From Schauerella fraxinea (GTDB taxonomy: Bacteria > Pseudomonadota > Gammaproteobacteria > Burkholderiales > Burkholderiaceae_B), in NCBI GenBank assembly GCA_030849965.1, contig JAVDKL010000001.1:620001-684000 (forward strand): a stretch of 64,000 nucleotides of DNA, in the 5' to 3' direction. Made by a program: the position numbers and the translations under genes. The notes beneath the pieces are model-generated. The model saw only the letters and a list, made by a program, of their open reading frames with translations. It searched no databases and had not been told where the DNA came from. Of the stretch, positions 1-9,596 are shown in pieces. Position 1 is the first letter of the stretch, and every line of letters begins with the position of its first letter.

Positions 1-1043
1 GCGCGCGCGCGATTCTCGCGCTGCTTGCAGCCTTTCCCGATGCCCCTGCCGTGGTGGGCCGCCAACCGCTCTTGCAAACCGCGTTGGGCAGTTCTTCAAA
101 TCCGCTGTCCGATGGTGCCGCAGCTCAGGGCAACCCAGCGCAAGCTTCGGACGCCACGCGTGGTGCGCAGTCGATGGCCGCGCCAGGCGCGGGTGCGCCC
201 GATCACGCTCGCGCCGCTGCCGATGGCCGCACAGCGCCAGCCGGAGACTCGACGGCGCGGCCGGGCCAAGGCGCAGAAGCTGCACGCGGTGCCAGCGCGC
301 TGGCCGGTGCAACCGATACCGGAGCGCCGAGCGTGCGAGCGCTTGCACAGGCCCTGCATCAGGCGATCGATAAAAGCGGACTGTTTTACGAGTCGCATTT
401 GAGCGACATGGCATTCGGCAAACGTGCCGCGCCAGACTTGCGCCACGAACCGCAAAACCAATCCACTGCGGCGCAGCCGCAAACAGGCGGAAGCAGTACG
501 GCACAGCCGCCGGCTGCACCGCGCGACGCAGGTATCGCAAGTTTCTTCGGCGCCGCGCTTGCCGATGCCGCCGATGCGCCTGCGCCACGCATGACCGGCG
601 CCGCGCAGGGCCAGGACATCGCGCCTACTACGCAGCATGGCGTACGCACCGATACGGCAGCCATCGTGCGCCAGCAGCTCGACATACTGACCAACCAAGC
701 CATCGTCTGGCAAGGCGAAGCGTGGACCGGCACGCCGATGCAATGGGAAATCGAGCGCCGTCAAGCGGCACAGGCAGCGTCGCCCGATGCCCCCCCGTCA
801 TGGGCCACCAAGATCGCAGTCACGCTGCCCCGGCTTGGGCGGGTCGAGGCCACGCTCAACCTGGTCGGAAACGATATCGTGATGCGATTGGTTGCGCCGG
901 AAAGCGAGCCGGACATTCGCGCCTCTTCAGCAGTGCTGCGATCGCAGTTTCAAGCGGCCGGCCTCACGTTGAGCCACCTCGTCATCGACGAAGATGCCGC
1001 CCGAGCGCATGACGTCGACGAGCAAAATGGCCCTGCAACATGA
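1..1043 (+). CDS. FliK-like hook-length control protein, 5' truncated by window edge
   Basis: The reading frame is open from base 3, so the gene starts before the window; the GTG at 51 is just an internal codon. The visible part is a long Ala/Gly/Gln-rich disordered region followed by a compact C-terminal domain (about the last 110 residues, coded by 710-1010) that resembles the FliK C-terminal (Flg_hook) domain. Its stop overlaps the next start as ATGA. A complete fliK lies in its normal place after fliJ, so this is a second FliK-family protein. By analogy it may act on the export switch with the small FlhB-like protein that follows. Family is fairly sure; role is inferred. Confidence 0.75.
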   Translation, partial: ARAILALLAAFPDAPAVVGRQPLLQTALGSSSNPLSDGAAAQGNPAQASDATRGAQSMAAPGAGAPDHARAAADGRTAPAGDSTARPGQGAEAARGASALAGATDTGAPSVRALAQALHQAIDKSGLFYESHLSDMAFGKRAAPDLRHEPQNQSTAAQPQTGGSSTAQPPAAPRDAGIASFFGAALADAADAPAPRMTGAAQGQDIAPTTQHGVRTDTAAIVRQQLDILTNQAIVWQGEAWTGTPMQWEIERRQAAQAASPDAPPSWATKIAVTLPRLGRVEATLNLVGNDIVMRLVAPESEPDIRASSAVLRSQFQAAGLTLSHLVIDEDAARAHDVDEQNGPAT

Positions 1044-1378
1044 CGCCCACCAATACGCTGCCCCCCGAAGACACCTCGCCGCCCAAGCGGCAGCAGGCGG
1101 TCGCTATCGCGTATGACGGCAATGACGCCGCACCGCGCGTGGTCGCCAAAGGCTACGGCCCCATTGCCGACAATATCGTGCGCACCGCTCGCGACAATGG
1201 CCTGTACGTGCATGAGTCCACAGAACTCGTTGGACTGCTGATGCAGGTGGATCTGGACGCTCAGATTCCGCCGCAGCTTTATACGGCGGTTGCTACGTTA
1301 CTTGCGTGGCTTTACCGGTTAGAATCGCGCTCGCCCGACGACTTGGGCGCAATAGATTCACCACACCCCACGGTCTAG
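1040..1378 (+). CDS. Small FlhB C-terminal-domain-like protein (FhlB/EscU family)
   Basis: A 112-aa protein equivalent to only the cytoplasmic C-terminal part of FlhB: it carries AIAYDG, VVAKGYG, ADNIVRTARDNG and a C-terminal YTAVATLLAWLY helix like the end of FlhB. No membrane segments are present and the NPTH autocleavage motif is missing; the protein begins at about the point where the cleaved FlhB fragment continues. A 4-base ATGA overlap ties it to the preceding FliK-like gene, suggesting a paired substrate-specificity module. In Bacillus an FhlB homologue can substitute for the FlhB C-domain; whether that applies here is inference. Confidence 0.8.
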   Translation: MTPTNTLPPEDTSPPKRQQAVAIAYDGNDAAPRVVAKGYGPIADNIVRTARDNGLYVHESTELVGLLMQVDLDAQIPPQLYTAVATLLAWLYRLESRSPDDLGAIDSPHPTV

Positions 1379-1399
1379 TCCATTAGGAAGTGATGCAAC

Positions 1400-2290
1400 G
1401 TGTTGAGCGAAACACCCCCCGACTTTCTACTGACTGACCCTGACGAGATCCGCAGCGCGCTTTTTGAACTCACGCATGCCGAAGCGCATGTGGTGGTGCG
1501 CGACGCAGCCGATCGCGAGATCGCCGTGTTGATCATCGGTCTCGATCGCAAGACGGGCACTTTCTTTTGGCGGCCGCGCGACTACGCCAGCAGCAACTTC
1601 GCAGACAACAAAGAATTGTTGATCGGCGCGGTGTTCCAGTTCATCTGCAGCGGCTACGGCGGCGTGCGCATTCACTTCCGCGTGCCACGTCCCGATATCG
1701 TGCGCTTCGACGACGGCAGCGCCACATTCGTATCGCATTGGCCGGATCGCATCTCCCGCATTCAACGCCGCAAGATGTTCCGCGCGTCGCTCTCTACGCA
1801 AGGCAAACGTTGCCGCGCAAGCTGGCAGCCGCCAGGGGGCGAACCCGCCCTCGTTTTCGGCATTCGCGATGTGTCGGTCGATGGCATCGGACTGCGCTGC
1901 GCGCTCCCGGTTGGCGCGCTGCCTCAACGCGGCGACACCTTGGAGCGCGTGTTGCTCGACTTCGGCGAGTTTGGCACCTTGCAAACGTCATTGGAAGTGC
2001 GCAACGTCTTCCCCACCAGTGGCCAAGGCAAGCGTGAAGAAAACGACGATGAAGAGGGTGCGCCAGACGAGCGGGCCAACGGTGCCGCTACGGTAGCCGT
2101 TGCCCCTGTCGCAGCAACGGTCACGGCCTCACCCAAACTCGCGGTCGCAGGCCAGACCAGTGACACGCAGACCGCCGTTCGTCTCGATGTTGAAAGCCAC
2201 GTTGGCGCCGTGTTTTCCAAACTCAGCAGCCGCGAAGAAATCTGGTTGCAGCAGGTGGTCTGGCGGCTCGAGAAAAGTAAGTCCGACTAG
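1400..2290 (+). CDS. ycgR: YcgR-type flagellar brake protein, PilZ domain with insertion
   Basis: A 296-aa protein with an N-terminal YcgR domain (about 10-115) and a PilZ domain that binds c-di-GMP through R124-x3-R128 and D157-x-S159-x2-G162. In enterobacteria c-di-GMP-bound YcgR slows the motor by contacting MotA or FliG. It starts at GTG with AGGAAG nine bases upstream. It is about 50 residues longer than E. coli YcgR because of an acidic, then Ala/Val/Thr-rich stretch at about 206-262, between the PilZ beta-strands and the closing C-terminal helix. It converges on an EAL gene that would degrade its ligand. Confidence 0.88.
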   Translation: MLSETPPDFLLTDPDEIRSALFELTHAEAHVVVRDAADREIAVLIIGLDRKTGTFFWRPRDYASSNFADNKELLIGAVFQFICSGYGGVRIHFRVPRPDIVRFDDGSATFVSHWPDRISRIQRRKMFRASLSTQGKRCRASWQPPGGEPALVFGIRDVSVDGIGLRCALPVGALPQRGDTLERVLLDFGEFGTLQTSLEVRNVFPTSGQGKREENDDEEGAPDERANGAATVAVAPVAATVTASPKLAVAGQTSDTQTAVRLDVESHVGAVFSKLSSREEIWLQQVVWRLEKSKSD

Positions 2291-2327
2291 TTGGGCTGAG
2301 TGTAAGGCGGGCGTTGAAGCCGGCCAC

Positions 2328-2363
2328 AAAAAAGCGGATCGCGCACAATGCCGATCTGCTTTT
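2328..2363. terminator. Bidirectional intrinsic terminator between ycgR and EAL gene
   Basis: An 8-bp stem (GCGGATCG at 2334-2341 with CGATCTGC at 2352-2359, one G-T pair) is flanked by six A on the left and TTTT on the right. It can therefore end transcripts from both converging genes. Confidence 0.75.
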
Positions 2364-2375
2364 GATTGCTCATCA

Positions 2376-3530
2376 CTACGCGTGCTGAGCCCAGGCGATA
2401 TCGGGCACGTCCGAGCTGCTCAGCGTCTTCTGAATATACCGCTCGGCCAGTTCCAACGCCGACATGGGTTTGCCCAGAAGCCAACCCTGTACACGATGAC
2501 ACTTGAGTTCGCTCAAGATGGAATACTGACCTTCCGTTTCAACGCCTTCGGCCACGATCTCGCGCTCCAGGCGACGCGACAGGTCGACCACTGTGCCCAC
2601 GATCGCTTGCGCGTTGCTATCGCTCTCAAGATTGCGAATAAACGATCGATCGATCTTGATCGTATCGAACGGGAGTTCCTGTAGATATCCCAGGCTCGAA
2701 TAGCCCGTACCGAAATCGTCAATGGCGATCTTCACGCCGGCGCGGCGCAACTCGGACAGCCTGGAAATTTCACCACCTTCCGCGGCTACCATCACGCCTT
2801 CGGTGACTTCCAGTTCCAATCGTTCGGGCGGCAATCCGGAGCGGTCCAGTGCGCCACGCACATCGCGCAACAACGAATGACGTTCGAGCTGAATCGGCGA
2901 GATATTGACCGAGATATACCAAGGCTCTGGCCAGCTCGCCGCTTCGGCACATGCCGTCTCGAGCACCCAGGCACCCAATGGCACGATGAGCTCGGTCTGT
3001 TCCGCGACGGGGATGAATTGCATCGGGGCCACGAGCCCGCGCTGCGGATGATTCCAGCGCACCAGCGCTTCAAAGCCACGCAACTGGCGGCCATCGACGC
3101 CGTAGATCGGCTGGTACACCACGTACAACTGCCCTGCTTCCTGCATGGCACGACGCAGATCGTCTTCAAGATCCTCAGTGTCGGCCAAATGCGCCAACCC
3201 AACCGCTTCTTGCCGCCGACCGCTGATGCGCAACGCCCGCAGCACGCCTTCAGCGCGGACGAGGTAATACACCAGCAGCAAAATGAGTGCGGTAGGCACC
3301 GCGACGATTGCCGTCACGAGCGAGGCGCTGAACGCGGCAAAGTAAAACTGTCCGCTGTCCCACAAGTACCACAGCGGCAACAAGACAAACGCCATGGCGA
3401 TCATGACGCTTCCGGACAGACCGAGGAAGATCCGTGCGCGACGCGATAAAAACCAGGCCAGCAACAGTGCGAAGCCGATGACTTCGAACTGCAGCACGGC
3501 GATGACCAGCAAAGTAAAAGTATCAAGCAT
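2376..3530 (-). CDS. Membrane-anchored EAL-domain c-di-GMP phosphodiesterase
   Basis: A 384-aa protein: about three hydrophobic segments in residues 4-91, a short linker, then one EAL domain (about 125-370). The catalytic set is intact: EALVRW, SVNIS, LEVTE, the AIDDFGTGYSS metal-binding motif, IKIDRSF and IVAEGVET, so it should hydrolyse c-di-GMP to pGpG. There is no GGDEF or obvious ligand-binding domain, so the membrane segments may be the sensory part. It faces ycgR tail to tail, giving a local c-di-GMP effector and eraser pair in the flagellar locus. Substrate is confident from motifs; its input signal is unknown. Confidence 0.9.
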   Translation of the reverse strand: MLDTFTLLVIAVLQFEVIGFALLLAWFLSRRARIFLGLSGSVMIAMAFVLLPLWYLWDSGQFYFAAFSASLVTAIVAVPTALILLLVYYLVRAEGVLRALRISGRRQEAVGLAHLADTEDLEDDLRRAMQEAGQLYVVYQPIYGVDGRQLRGFEALVRWNHPQRGLVAPMQFIPVAEQTELIVPLGAWVLETACAEAASWPEPWYISVNISPIQLERHSLLRDVRGALDRSGLPPERLELEVTEGVMVAAEGGEISRLSELRRAGVKIAIDDFGTGYSSLGYLQELPFDTIKIDRSFIRNLESDSNAQAIVGTVVDLSRRLEREIVAEGVETEGQYSILSELKCHRVQGWLLGKPMSALELAERYIQKTLSSSDVPDIAWAQHA

Positions 3531-3614
3531 CGTTGGCCGGGACCGGATCCGAATAGGGTCCGGCGGGCAACTTGCCAGCCGTACTTGGCGGATTTTTACA
3601 CGGAAGCGCGGTAT

Positions 3615-3950
3615 TCACATCGCCATCGATGAAATTTCCTTATAGGCGGCCACAAGCTTGTTGCGTACTTGCACCGTCATCTGGAAACCGAGCGTGGCTT
3701 TCTGCGAATCGATCATCACTTTACTGAGCGAGATATTGGGATCACCCATATCAAAAGCCTGTTGCTGCGCACTCGCGGCGTGCTGAACGGACGACACGCG
3801 TTGCAAGGATTGCTGCAGCACGGCGGCAAAATTGGCCGGGCGCGGTGCGAAATCCTCAGCCTGCGCGCCGGGCGCGCTCTGCGCCGTGCGCACGACCGCA
3901 CGCATCTGCGTCAGCATGCTCTCAATCCCCGCCAAACCGTTTACCGCCAT
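3615..3950 (-). CDS. fliE: Flagellar MS-ring/rod junction protein FliE
   Basis: A 111-aa protein with the typical FliE C-terminus ([27 protein letters not shown], here broken by no gaps relative to the family, then AYKEISSM). FliE joins the MS ring to the proximal rod and is exported early. I chose the ATG at 3950 over an in-frame start 67 codons upstream because AAGGA lies seven bases before it and homology begins there. It is transcribed away from fliF, with a shared 267-bp promoter region. Confidence 0.93.
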   Translation of the reverse strand: MAVNGLAGIESMLTQMRAVVRTAQSAPGAQAEDFAPRPANFAAVLQQSLQRVSSVQHAASAQQQAFDMGDPNISLSKVMIDSQKATLGFQMTVQVRNKLVAAYKEISSMAM

Positions 3951-4217
3951 GACCGATCCTTGCCTATAGCGCCGGACATGCCGGCAGAAACATTTGAAGT
4001 GCGCACCTTTAATTAGGCGTGGCGAGAGTGTGCACCACTTCTGTCCGAAAGCATATGTGACAAATGACGGCAAAAACCAGGGTTTTTCGGGGATTAGATT
4101 GTGCGCGGCCAGCCCATAATCCACGCTTCCCAGACCCACTTTGCGTCGCATGTCTCTCTTGCCCCGATCGTCCGCCCTACTTCGATGCCCGCGCGTTCGA
4201 CTCGGCGGGATACTCAG
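3951..4217. promoter_or_regulatory. Divergent fliE / fliF control region
   Basis: 267 bp between two divergent class-II flagellar genes, so both promoters must lie here. A short inverted repeat (GCCGG-ACATG-CCGGC) is near 3971-3985 in the fliE leader. No sigma-28 motif is visible. FlhDC sites are expected by analogy with enterics, but I could not assign boxes by eye. Confidence 0.5.
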
Positions 4218-5897
4218 ATGAATTCGCAGGCCACTACTACTTCTCGCCTTTTTGCCCGCTTTCCCGCGCTCGGTCGCGTGCGCAGCGTGCCCAAACCGTT
4301 ATTGATCACGGCCGTCGCGGCTGTGGTAGCACTCGTGGCTGCAGCTGCAATGTGGAGCCGCGAGCCCGACTACAAGGTGCTGTTCTCGAATCTGCAGGAT
4401 CGGGACGGCGGCGCGATCGTCGCGGCACTGGGACAAATGAACGTGCCCTACCGCTTCAGTGAGAACGGGTCGGCATTGCTGGTGCCGCCCAATCGGGTGT
4501 ACGACACACGCCTGCAACTGGCCGCGCAAGGCCTGCCGCGCGGCGGTTCGGTCGGCTACGAATTGCTGGACAACGCGCGCTTCGGCGCCAGCCAATTCGC
4601 CGAGCAGATCACGTACCAGCGTGGACTCGAAGGCGAACTGGCTCGCTCCATCGAGTCGGTCAACGCCGTGCAAAGCGCGCGCGTTCACCTGGCGATGCCG
4701 CGCCAGTCGCTCTTCGTTCGCGAACGTCAGCAGCCCACCGCCTCGGTGCTATTGCATCTGTTTCCCGGCCGCAGCATGAGCGAAGGCCAGGTGCAGGCGA
4801 TCGCGTGGCTGCTGGCCTCCAGCGTGCCCGAGCTCAACGCCGAGAACGTGTCGATCGTCGATCAGAACGGCCGCTTGCTGTCCACGCCGTCCGGCGATGG
4901 GCGCGGCATGGACGCCGACCAGACCAAGTTCGTGCGCGACGTCGAACAGCGCGCCGCCGAACGTATTCTCGCGATCTTGAATCCGCTGGTCGGCCACGGC
5001 AACGTGCACGCCCAGGTCAGCGCGGATGTCGACTTTGCCCAACGCGAACTGACCTCCGAGGTCTACCGTCCCAATCAGGATCCGGGCCAGGGCGCCGTGC
5101 GCAGCCGTCAGGCAAGCGATTCCCAACAGAATGGCGGCACCGGCGCGCAAGGCGTGCCCGGCGCCTTGACCAATCAGGTGCCGGCCAACGCCCAGGCGCC
5201 CATTGCCAATCCGCCCGCGAATGCCGCAGCCGCAGCGCAACAGCAAGGTGGCGTCACCACCACTGGCACCAATGGTGCCGCGGGTGCCGGCGGCGCTGCC
5301 GCCACGGCACCCACAAACGTGCGCAGCGACTCGACCGTCAACTACGAAGTCGACCGCACCATCAGTCATGTCAAACAGCCCACCGGCGCCGTCAAGCGCT
5401 TGTCGGTCGCGGTCGTCGTCAACTATATGAAGAACGCCGACGGCGAAGCCCAACCGCTGCCGCCCGAAGAACTGACCAAGCTCACCAATCTCGTGCGCGA
5501 AGCCATGGGGTTCTCGCAGGATCGCGGCGATTCGCTCAATCTCGTCAATAGCCGCTTTACCGACGAAACCATTGCTGAGATCCCGCTCTGGAAAGACCCG
5601 GGCATGATCGACCTGGCCAAGACGATCGGCTATTGGCTGGTCCTGCTGCTGGCGGCCTTGTGGGTGTGGCGTGCCCTGCTGCGCCCGATGTGGAACCGCT
5701 ACATCAACCCCGAAGTCGATCCGGTCGTCGCCGAAATCGAACGCGCCGAAGCGCAACGCGAGGCCGTCGACCAGGCCCGCGCCAGCGCCAACAGCCGATA
5801 CGAAGAAAACATGCAACGCGCCCGCGAAATGGCCACCAAGGATCCTCGAGCCGTCGCGATGGTTCTGCGCACCTGGATGAGCAGCAATGACAAGTGA
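4218..5897 (+). CDS. fliF: Flagellar MS-ring protein FliF
   Basis: A 559-aa integral membrane protein forming the MS ring, the platform for the rotor and export gate. A first membrane segment lies near 25-45 ([20 protein letters not shown]) and a second near 465-490. Between them are the ring-building motifs ([36 protein letters not shown]), then a Gly/Ala/Asn-rich loop (about 290-380). The cytoplasmic tail binds FliG. ATG at 4218 is chosen because the family N-terminus begins there; the frame is open 39 codons further upstream. It overlaps fliG by 11 bases. Confidence 0.95.
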   Translation: MNSQATTTSRLFARFPALGRVRSVPKPLLITAVAAVVALVAAAAMWSREPDYKVLFSNLQDRDGGAIVAALGQMNVPYRFSENGSALLVPPNRVYDTRLQLAAQGLPRGGSVGYELLDNARFGASQFAEQITYQRGLEGELARSIESVNAVQSARVHLAMPRQSLFVRERQQPTASVLLHLFPGRSMSEGQVQAIAWLLASSVPELNAENVSIVDQNGRLLSTPSGDGRGMDADQTKFVRDVEQRAAERILAILNPLVGHGNVHAQVSADVDFAQRELTSEVYRPNQDPGQGAVRSRQASDSQQNGGTGAQGVPGALTNQVPANAQAPIANPPANAAAAAQQQGGVTTTGTNGAAGAGGAAATAPTNVRSDSTVNYEVDRTISHVKQPTGAVKRLSVAVVVNYMKNADGEAQPLPPEELTKLTNLVREAMGFSQDRGDSLNLVNSRFTDETIAEIPLWKDPGMIDLAKTIGYWLVLLLAALWVWRALLRPMWNRYINPEVDPVVAEIERAEAQREAVDQARASANSRYEENMQRAREMATKDPRAVAMVLRTWMSSNDK

Positions 5898-6894
5898 AAC
5901 CAGTCTGGACGGCATGACCCGTAGCGCCGTACTGATGATGTCGCTGGGCGAAGACGCCGCAGCCGAGGTCTTCAAGTACCTGTCCGCACGTGAAGTGCAA
6001 CAGGTGGGCGGCGCCATGGCAACGCTCAAGCAGGTCACGCGTGAAGACGTAGGCAACGTGCTGGAAGAATTCCGCCAGGAAGCGGACCAGTTCGTGGCCG
6101 TCACCCTGGGTTCGGACGACTACATTCGCTCGGTGCTCACCAAGGCGCTGGGCAGCGATCGCGCGGCAGGCCTGATCGAGGACATTCTCGATGCCGGCGA
6201 CAGCGGCAGCGGTATCGACGCACTGAACTGGCTCGACGCGACCACCGTCGCCGAGTTGGTGGGCGACGAGCATCCGCAGATCATCGCCACCATCCTGGTT
6301 CACCTCGAACGCGATCGCGCGGCAGGCGTGCTGGCGTTGCTGAACGAACGCCTGCGCAACGATGTGATGTTGCGCATCGCCACGTTCGGCGGCGTCCAAC
6401 CGGGTGCGTTGACCGAACTCACCGAAGTACTCAACGCCGTGCTCGCGGGCCAAGGCGCCAAGCGCAGCAAGATGGGTGGCGTACGTACCGCGGCCGAGAT
6501 TCTCAACATGATGAATTCGACGCAAGAAGAAACCGTGGTCGCCAGCCTGCGCGAACGCGATTCGGATCTGGCGCAACGCATCATCGACGAGATGTTCGTG
6601 TTCGACAATCTGCTGGATGTCGAGGATCGTGCGATCCAGATGATCCTGAAGGAAGTCGACAACGATACATTGATGGTTGCCCTCAAAGGCGCACCCGAAG
6701 AATTGCGCGACAAATTCATGCGCAGCATGTCCACGCGCGCCGCCGAAACGCTGCGCGAAGACTTGGATGCGCAAGGCCCGATCCGCATGTCGAAGGTCGA
6801 GGCCGAGCAGAAGAAGATCCTGCAAATCGCGCGCAATCTGGCCGAGAGCGGTCAGATCGTGCTTGGCGCCCAGGGCGACGATGCCTACGTCTGA
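5887..6894 (+). CDS. fliG: Flagellar motor switch protein FliG
   Basis: A 335-aa rotor protein in which the C-terminal charged face meets the MotA stator. It carries the EHPQIIATIL motif in the middle domain, the MGGVRTAAEILN linker, and the torque helix with charged residues around ERDSDLAQRIIDEMFVF. Its length is normal for the family. The start lies inside the end of fliF (11-base overlap) and the end overlaps fliH by 14 bases, so translation is probably coupled. Confidence 0.96.
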   Translation: MTSETSLDGMTRSAVLMMSLGEDAAAEVFKYLSAREVQQVGGAMATLKQVTREDVGNVLEEFRQEADQFVAVTLGSDDYIRSVLTKALGSDRAAGLIEDILDAGDSGSGIDALNWLDATTVAELVGDEHPQIIATILVHLERDRAAGVLALLNERLRNDVMLRIATFGGVQPGALTELTEVLNAVLAGQGAKRSKMGGVRTAAEILNMMNSTQEETVVASLRERDSDLAQRIIDEMFVFDNLLDVEDRAIQMILKEVDNDTLMVALKGAPEELRDKFMRSMSTRAAETLREDLDAQGPIRMSKVEAEQKKILQIARNLAESGQIVLGAQGDDAYV

Positions 6895-7627
6895 TCCGTC
6901 CTTCAAAGCGGGCCTGCACCGCGGCGGCGACGCGTGGCGGCGCTGGACGATGAACTCGTTCGACGAACGCAACGGCACGCCGTCGGATACGTCCGGCGAA
7001 CCCGCCACGCCCGCGCCCGATGCGGCGGCGCTATTGGCTGAGGATCGTGCCGATGCACGTGCAACCGGTCATCGCGAAGGGCACGAAGAAGGCCTGCGCC
7101 AAGGTTATGCCGCCGGCGAACAAACCGGCCGTGAAGCCGGCTTCGCCGAAGGCCGCGAGGCGGGCTATGCCGAGGGTCTGGAAACGGCGCGCCGCCAGGC
7201 TCGCGAAGAAGCCGCTCAGCTGCATCTGATCGCGCAAACCTGCGCCGAATCGGTCGCCCAGATCGAAGAAAAGATGGGTCAGGCCTTGATTGGACTGGCT
7301 CTGGATATCGCCCGTCAGGTGATTCGCACCAAACTGGATCAGCAGCCGGAAAGCGTGGTGGACGCCGTGCGTGAAGTGCTGCATATGCAGCCCGCCACGC
7401 AAGGCACGCTGCGACTGTGGCTGCACCCCTTGGACGTCGATCTCGTGCGGCAATATCTGAACGAAGAATTGCAGGACGCGCGTTGGCGCGTACTGACCGA
7501 CGAATCCGTCTTGCGCGGCGGTTGCCGTGCCGAAACGCCCTACGGCGACATCGACGGCACACTCCAGACACGCTGGCATCGCGTCGCCGCCTCGCTCGGC
7601 CGCGACAGCCAATGGGAAACGCCATGA
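6881..7627 (+). CDS. fliH: Flagellar export apparatus stator protein FliH
   Basis: A 248-aa cytoplasmic protein that holds the FliI ATPase in an inactive dimer complex and docks it at the C-ring. The central region has the run of GxxxG repeats typical of FliH ([32 protein letters not shown]), followed by a V-ATPase subunit E-like C-domain. The ATG at 6881 is inside the fliG end; the frame is open further upstream, but only over the fliG coding sequence. It ends with an ATGA overlap with fliI. Confidence 0.92.
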   Translation: MPTSDPSFKAGLHRGGDAWRRWTMNSFDERNGTPSDTSGEPATPAPDAAALLAEDRADARATGHREGHEEGLRQGYAAGEQTGREAGFAEGREAGYAEGLETARRQAREEAAQLHLIAQTCAESVAQIEEKMGQALIGLALDIARQVIRTKLDQQPESVVDAVREVLHMQPATQGTLRLWLHPLDVDLVRQYLNEELQDARWRVLTDESVLRGGCRAETPYGDIDGTLQTRWHRVAASLGRDSQWETP

Positions 7628-9132
7628 GCACCGGCCAGCGCGCTACTGGCACCGATGCCGCAGCCGTGCACGACAGCGGCGCAAACCTCGTCAATGACGT
7701 TCCGGCCATCGACCGCTGGGCCACCCAACTGCGCGTCGGCGCGATCCGCGCAAGCGCGACCGATCCGTGGCACGTGAGCGGACGCATCACGCGCGCCGCC
7801 GGCCTCGTCCTCCAAGCCACCGGCCTGCGATTGCCGGTCGGCGCCGTCTGCCGTATCGAATTGTCTCCCGGCCACGACCACTGGGCCGATGCCGAAGTGG
7901 TCGGTTTCGACGGCCAAACGTTGTTCTTGATGCCGCAGACCGACATCTCCGGCCTGCCGCCTGGCGCCCGCGTGGTGCCAGGTGAGCCTGCCGTTCAACG
8001 GCCCATCAAGCTTCCTGAAGGCCGCGAACCCAACGGCAACGCCAAGCCCGCGATCGGACGTCACCTGCCGGTGGGCCGCGCATTGCTCGGCCGTGTGGTC
8101 GACGGTGCCGGACGCCCGCTCGACGGCCTCGGCCCCCTGATCGACGCCGAACAAGCGCCGCTTGCTGCCCAGCCCCTCAACCCGCTCACGCGCGCGCCGA
8201 TCGATAGCGTGCTGGACGTCGGCGTACGCGCGATCAACGGCTTGCTGACGGTGGGCCGCGGTCAACGCATGGGTCTGTTTGCCGGCTCAGGCGTGGGTAA
8301 GAGCGTGCTGCTCGGCATGATGGCGCGTTACACGCGTGCCGATGTCATCGTGGTCGGACTGATCGGCGAACGTGGCCGCGAGGTCAAAGAATTCATCGAG
8401 CACAATCTGGGCCCGGACGGCTTGGCCCGCTCGGCCGTCGTCGCCGCCCCCGCCGATGTGTCGCCGCTTTTGCGTCTGCAAGGCGCGTCGTACGCCACCC
8501 GTATCGCCGAGTACTTTCGCGATCAGGGACTCGACGTCCTGCTGATCATGGACTCGCTCACGCGTTTTGCCATGGCACAACGTGAGATCGCATTGGCGAT
8601 CGGCGAGCCGCCTGCTACCAAGGGTTATCCGCCTTCGGTTTTCGCGCGCCTGCCCGCATTGGTGGAACGCGCCGGCAACGGCGCCATGACGGCCAGCGGC
8701 AAGGCCGGCTCGATCACTGCTTTCTACACGGTGCTGGCCGAGGGCGACGATCAGCAGGATCCGATTGCCGACTCGGCACGCGCGATTCTTGACGGGCACA
8801 TCGTCTTGTCACGTCACTTGGCCGAAGCCGGCCACTACCCGGCGATCGACATCGAAGCCTCGATTTCACGTGCGATGCACTCGTTGATCACGCCGGACCA
8901 ATTTCAAGTCGTGCGCAAATTCAAGCAGTCGCTGTCGCGCTATCAGCGCAACCGCGATCTGATCGCCGTAGGCGCTTACGCGCCCGGCCATGACGCACAA
9001 CTGGACGACGCGATCGCCCGCTACCCGCGTCTTGAAGCGTTTTTGCAGCAAAACATCGGCGAGAGCGTGACGTATGCCGGTGCCGTTACCCAACTCCGCG
9101 GAACGTTCGAAGGACATTCCTCACATGCCTGA
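7624..9132 (+). CDS. fliI: Flagellum-specific ATPase FliI
   Basis: A 502-aa ATPase of the F1-beta-like type III export family, which helps unfold substrates at the export gate. Walker A (GSGVGKS, about residue 221), [12 protein letters not shown], Walker B ([12 protein letters not shown]) and the [17 protein letters not shown] segment are all present. The N-terminus is about 45 residues longer than in E. coli and rich in polar residues. Start is the ATG of an ATGA overlap with fliH. Confidence 0.96.
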   Translation: MSTGQRATGTDAAAVHDSGANLVNDVPAIDRWATQLRVGAIRASATDPWHVSGRITRAAGLVLQATGLRLPVGAVCRIELSPGHDHWADAEVVGFDGQTLFLMPQTDISGLPPGARVVPGEPAVQRPIKLPEGREPNGNAKPAIGRHLPVGRALLGRVVDGAGRPLDGLGPLIDAEQAPLAAQPLNPLTRAPIDSVLDVGVRAINGLLTVGRGQRMGLFAGSGVGKSVLLGMMARYTRADVIVVGLIGERGREVKEFIEHNLGPDGLARSAVVAAPADVSPLLRLQGASYATRIAEYFRDQGLDVLLIMDSLTRFAMAQREIALAIGEPPATKGYPPSVFARLPALVERAGNGAMTASGKAGSITAFYTVLAEGDDQQDPIADSARAILDGHIVLSRHLAEAGHYPAIDIEASISRAMHSLITPDQFQVVRKFKQSLSRYQRNRDLIAVGAYAPGHDAQLDDAIARYPRLEAFLQQNIGESVTYAGAVTQLRGTFEGHSSHA

Positions 9133-9574
9133 ACAATTGCCACTGGACACGCTCAGCGAGCTCGCTCGCGAACGTGCGGAAGAAGCCACGCGCCGCCTGG
9201 GTTTGCTCAACACTGCCCTGCTGAACGCCAAGCAACAGCTCGACATGCTGGCCGACTATCGCCACGACTACCTGGCCCGGCTGCAGCAGGCCATGTGCAC
9301 GGGAATGTCCGCGTCGGACTGCCAGAATTACCAGCGCTTCATCGGTACGCTCGACGACGCCATGGCGCAACAGCGCAACGTGGTCGCCCAATCGGAAACC
9401 GACCTCGAAGCCGGTCGAATCGACTGGCAACAGGCCAAGCGCAAACAAAATTCGTTCGAGGCGCTTACCGCGCGTGCCCAGCGCGCGCGCGATGCCGTCG
9501 AACAACGCCGGGAACAACGCGGCAATGATGAGTTTGCTGCACGCATGCTGACTCGCACGCCCGTTTTCGGCTGA
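9125..9574 (+). CDS. fliJ: Flagellar export chaperone/ATPase stalk protein FliJ
   Basis: A 149-aa, highly charged protein predicted to be one long helical coiled coil, the FliJ hallmark. It inserts into the FliI hexamer and contacts FlhA. Homology ([19 protein letters not shown]) begins at the ATG at 9125, which overlaps the fliI stop by eight bases. Position directly after fliI supports the call, which rests mostly on size, coiled-coil character and synteny. Confidence 0.88.
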   Translation: MPEQLPLDTLSELARERAEEATRRLGLLNTALLNAKQQLDMLADYRHDYLARLQQAMCTGMSASDCQNYQRFIGTLDDAMAQQRNVVAQSETDLEAGRIDWQQAKRKQNSFEALTARAQRARDAVEQRREQRGNDEFAARMLTRTPVFG

Positions 9575-9596
9575 TCTCGCATCACAGGATCTGACT

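Noticed and set aside
4749-7008. Two long minus-strand frames opposite fliF-fliG-fliH
   Set aside because: They are antisense to well-supported genes and show no family motif; typical shadow frames of high-GC coding sequence.
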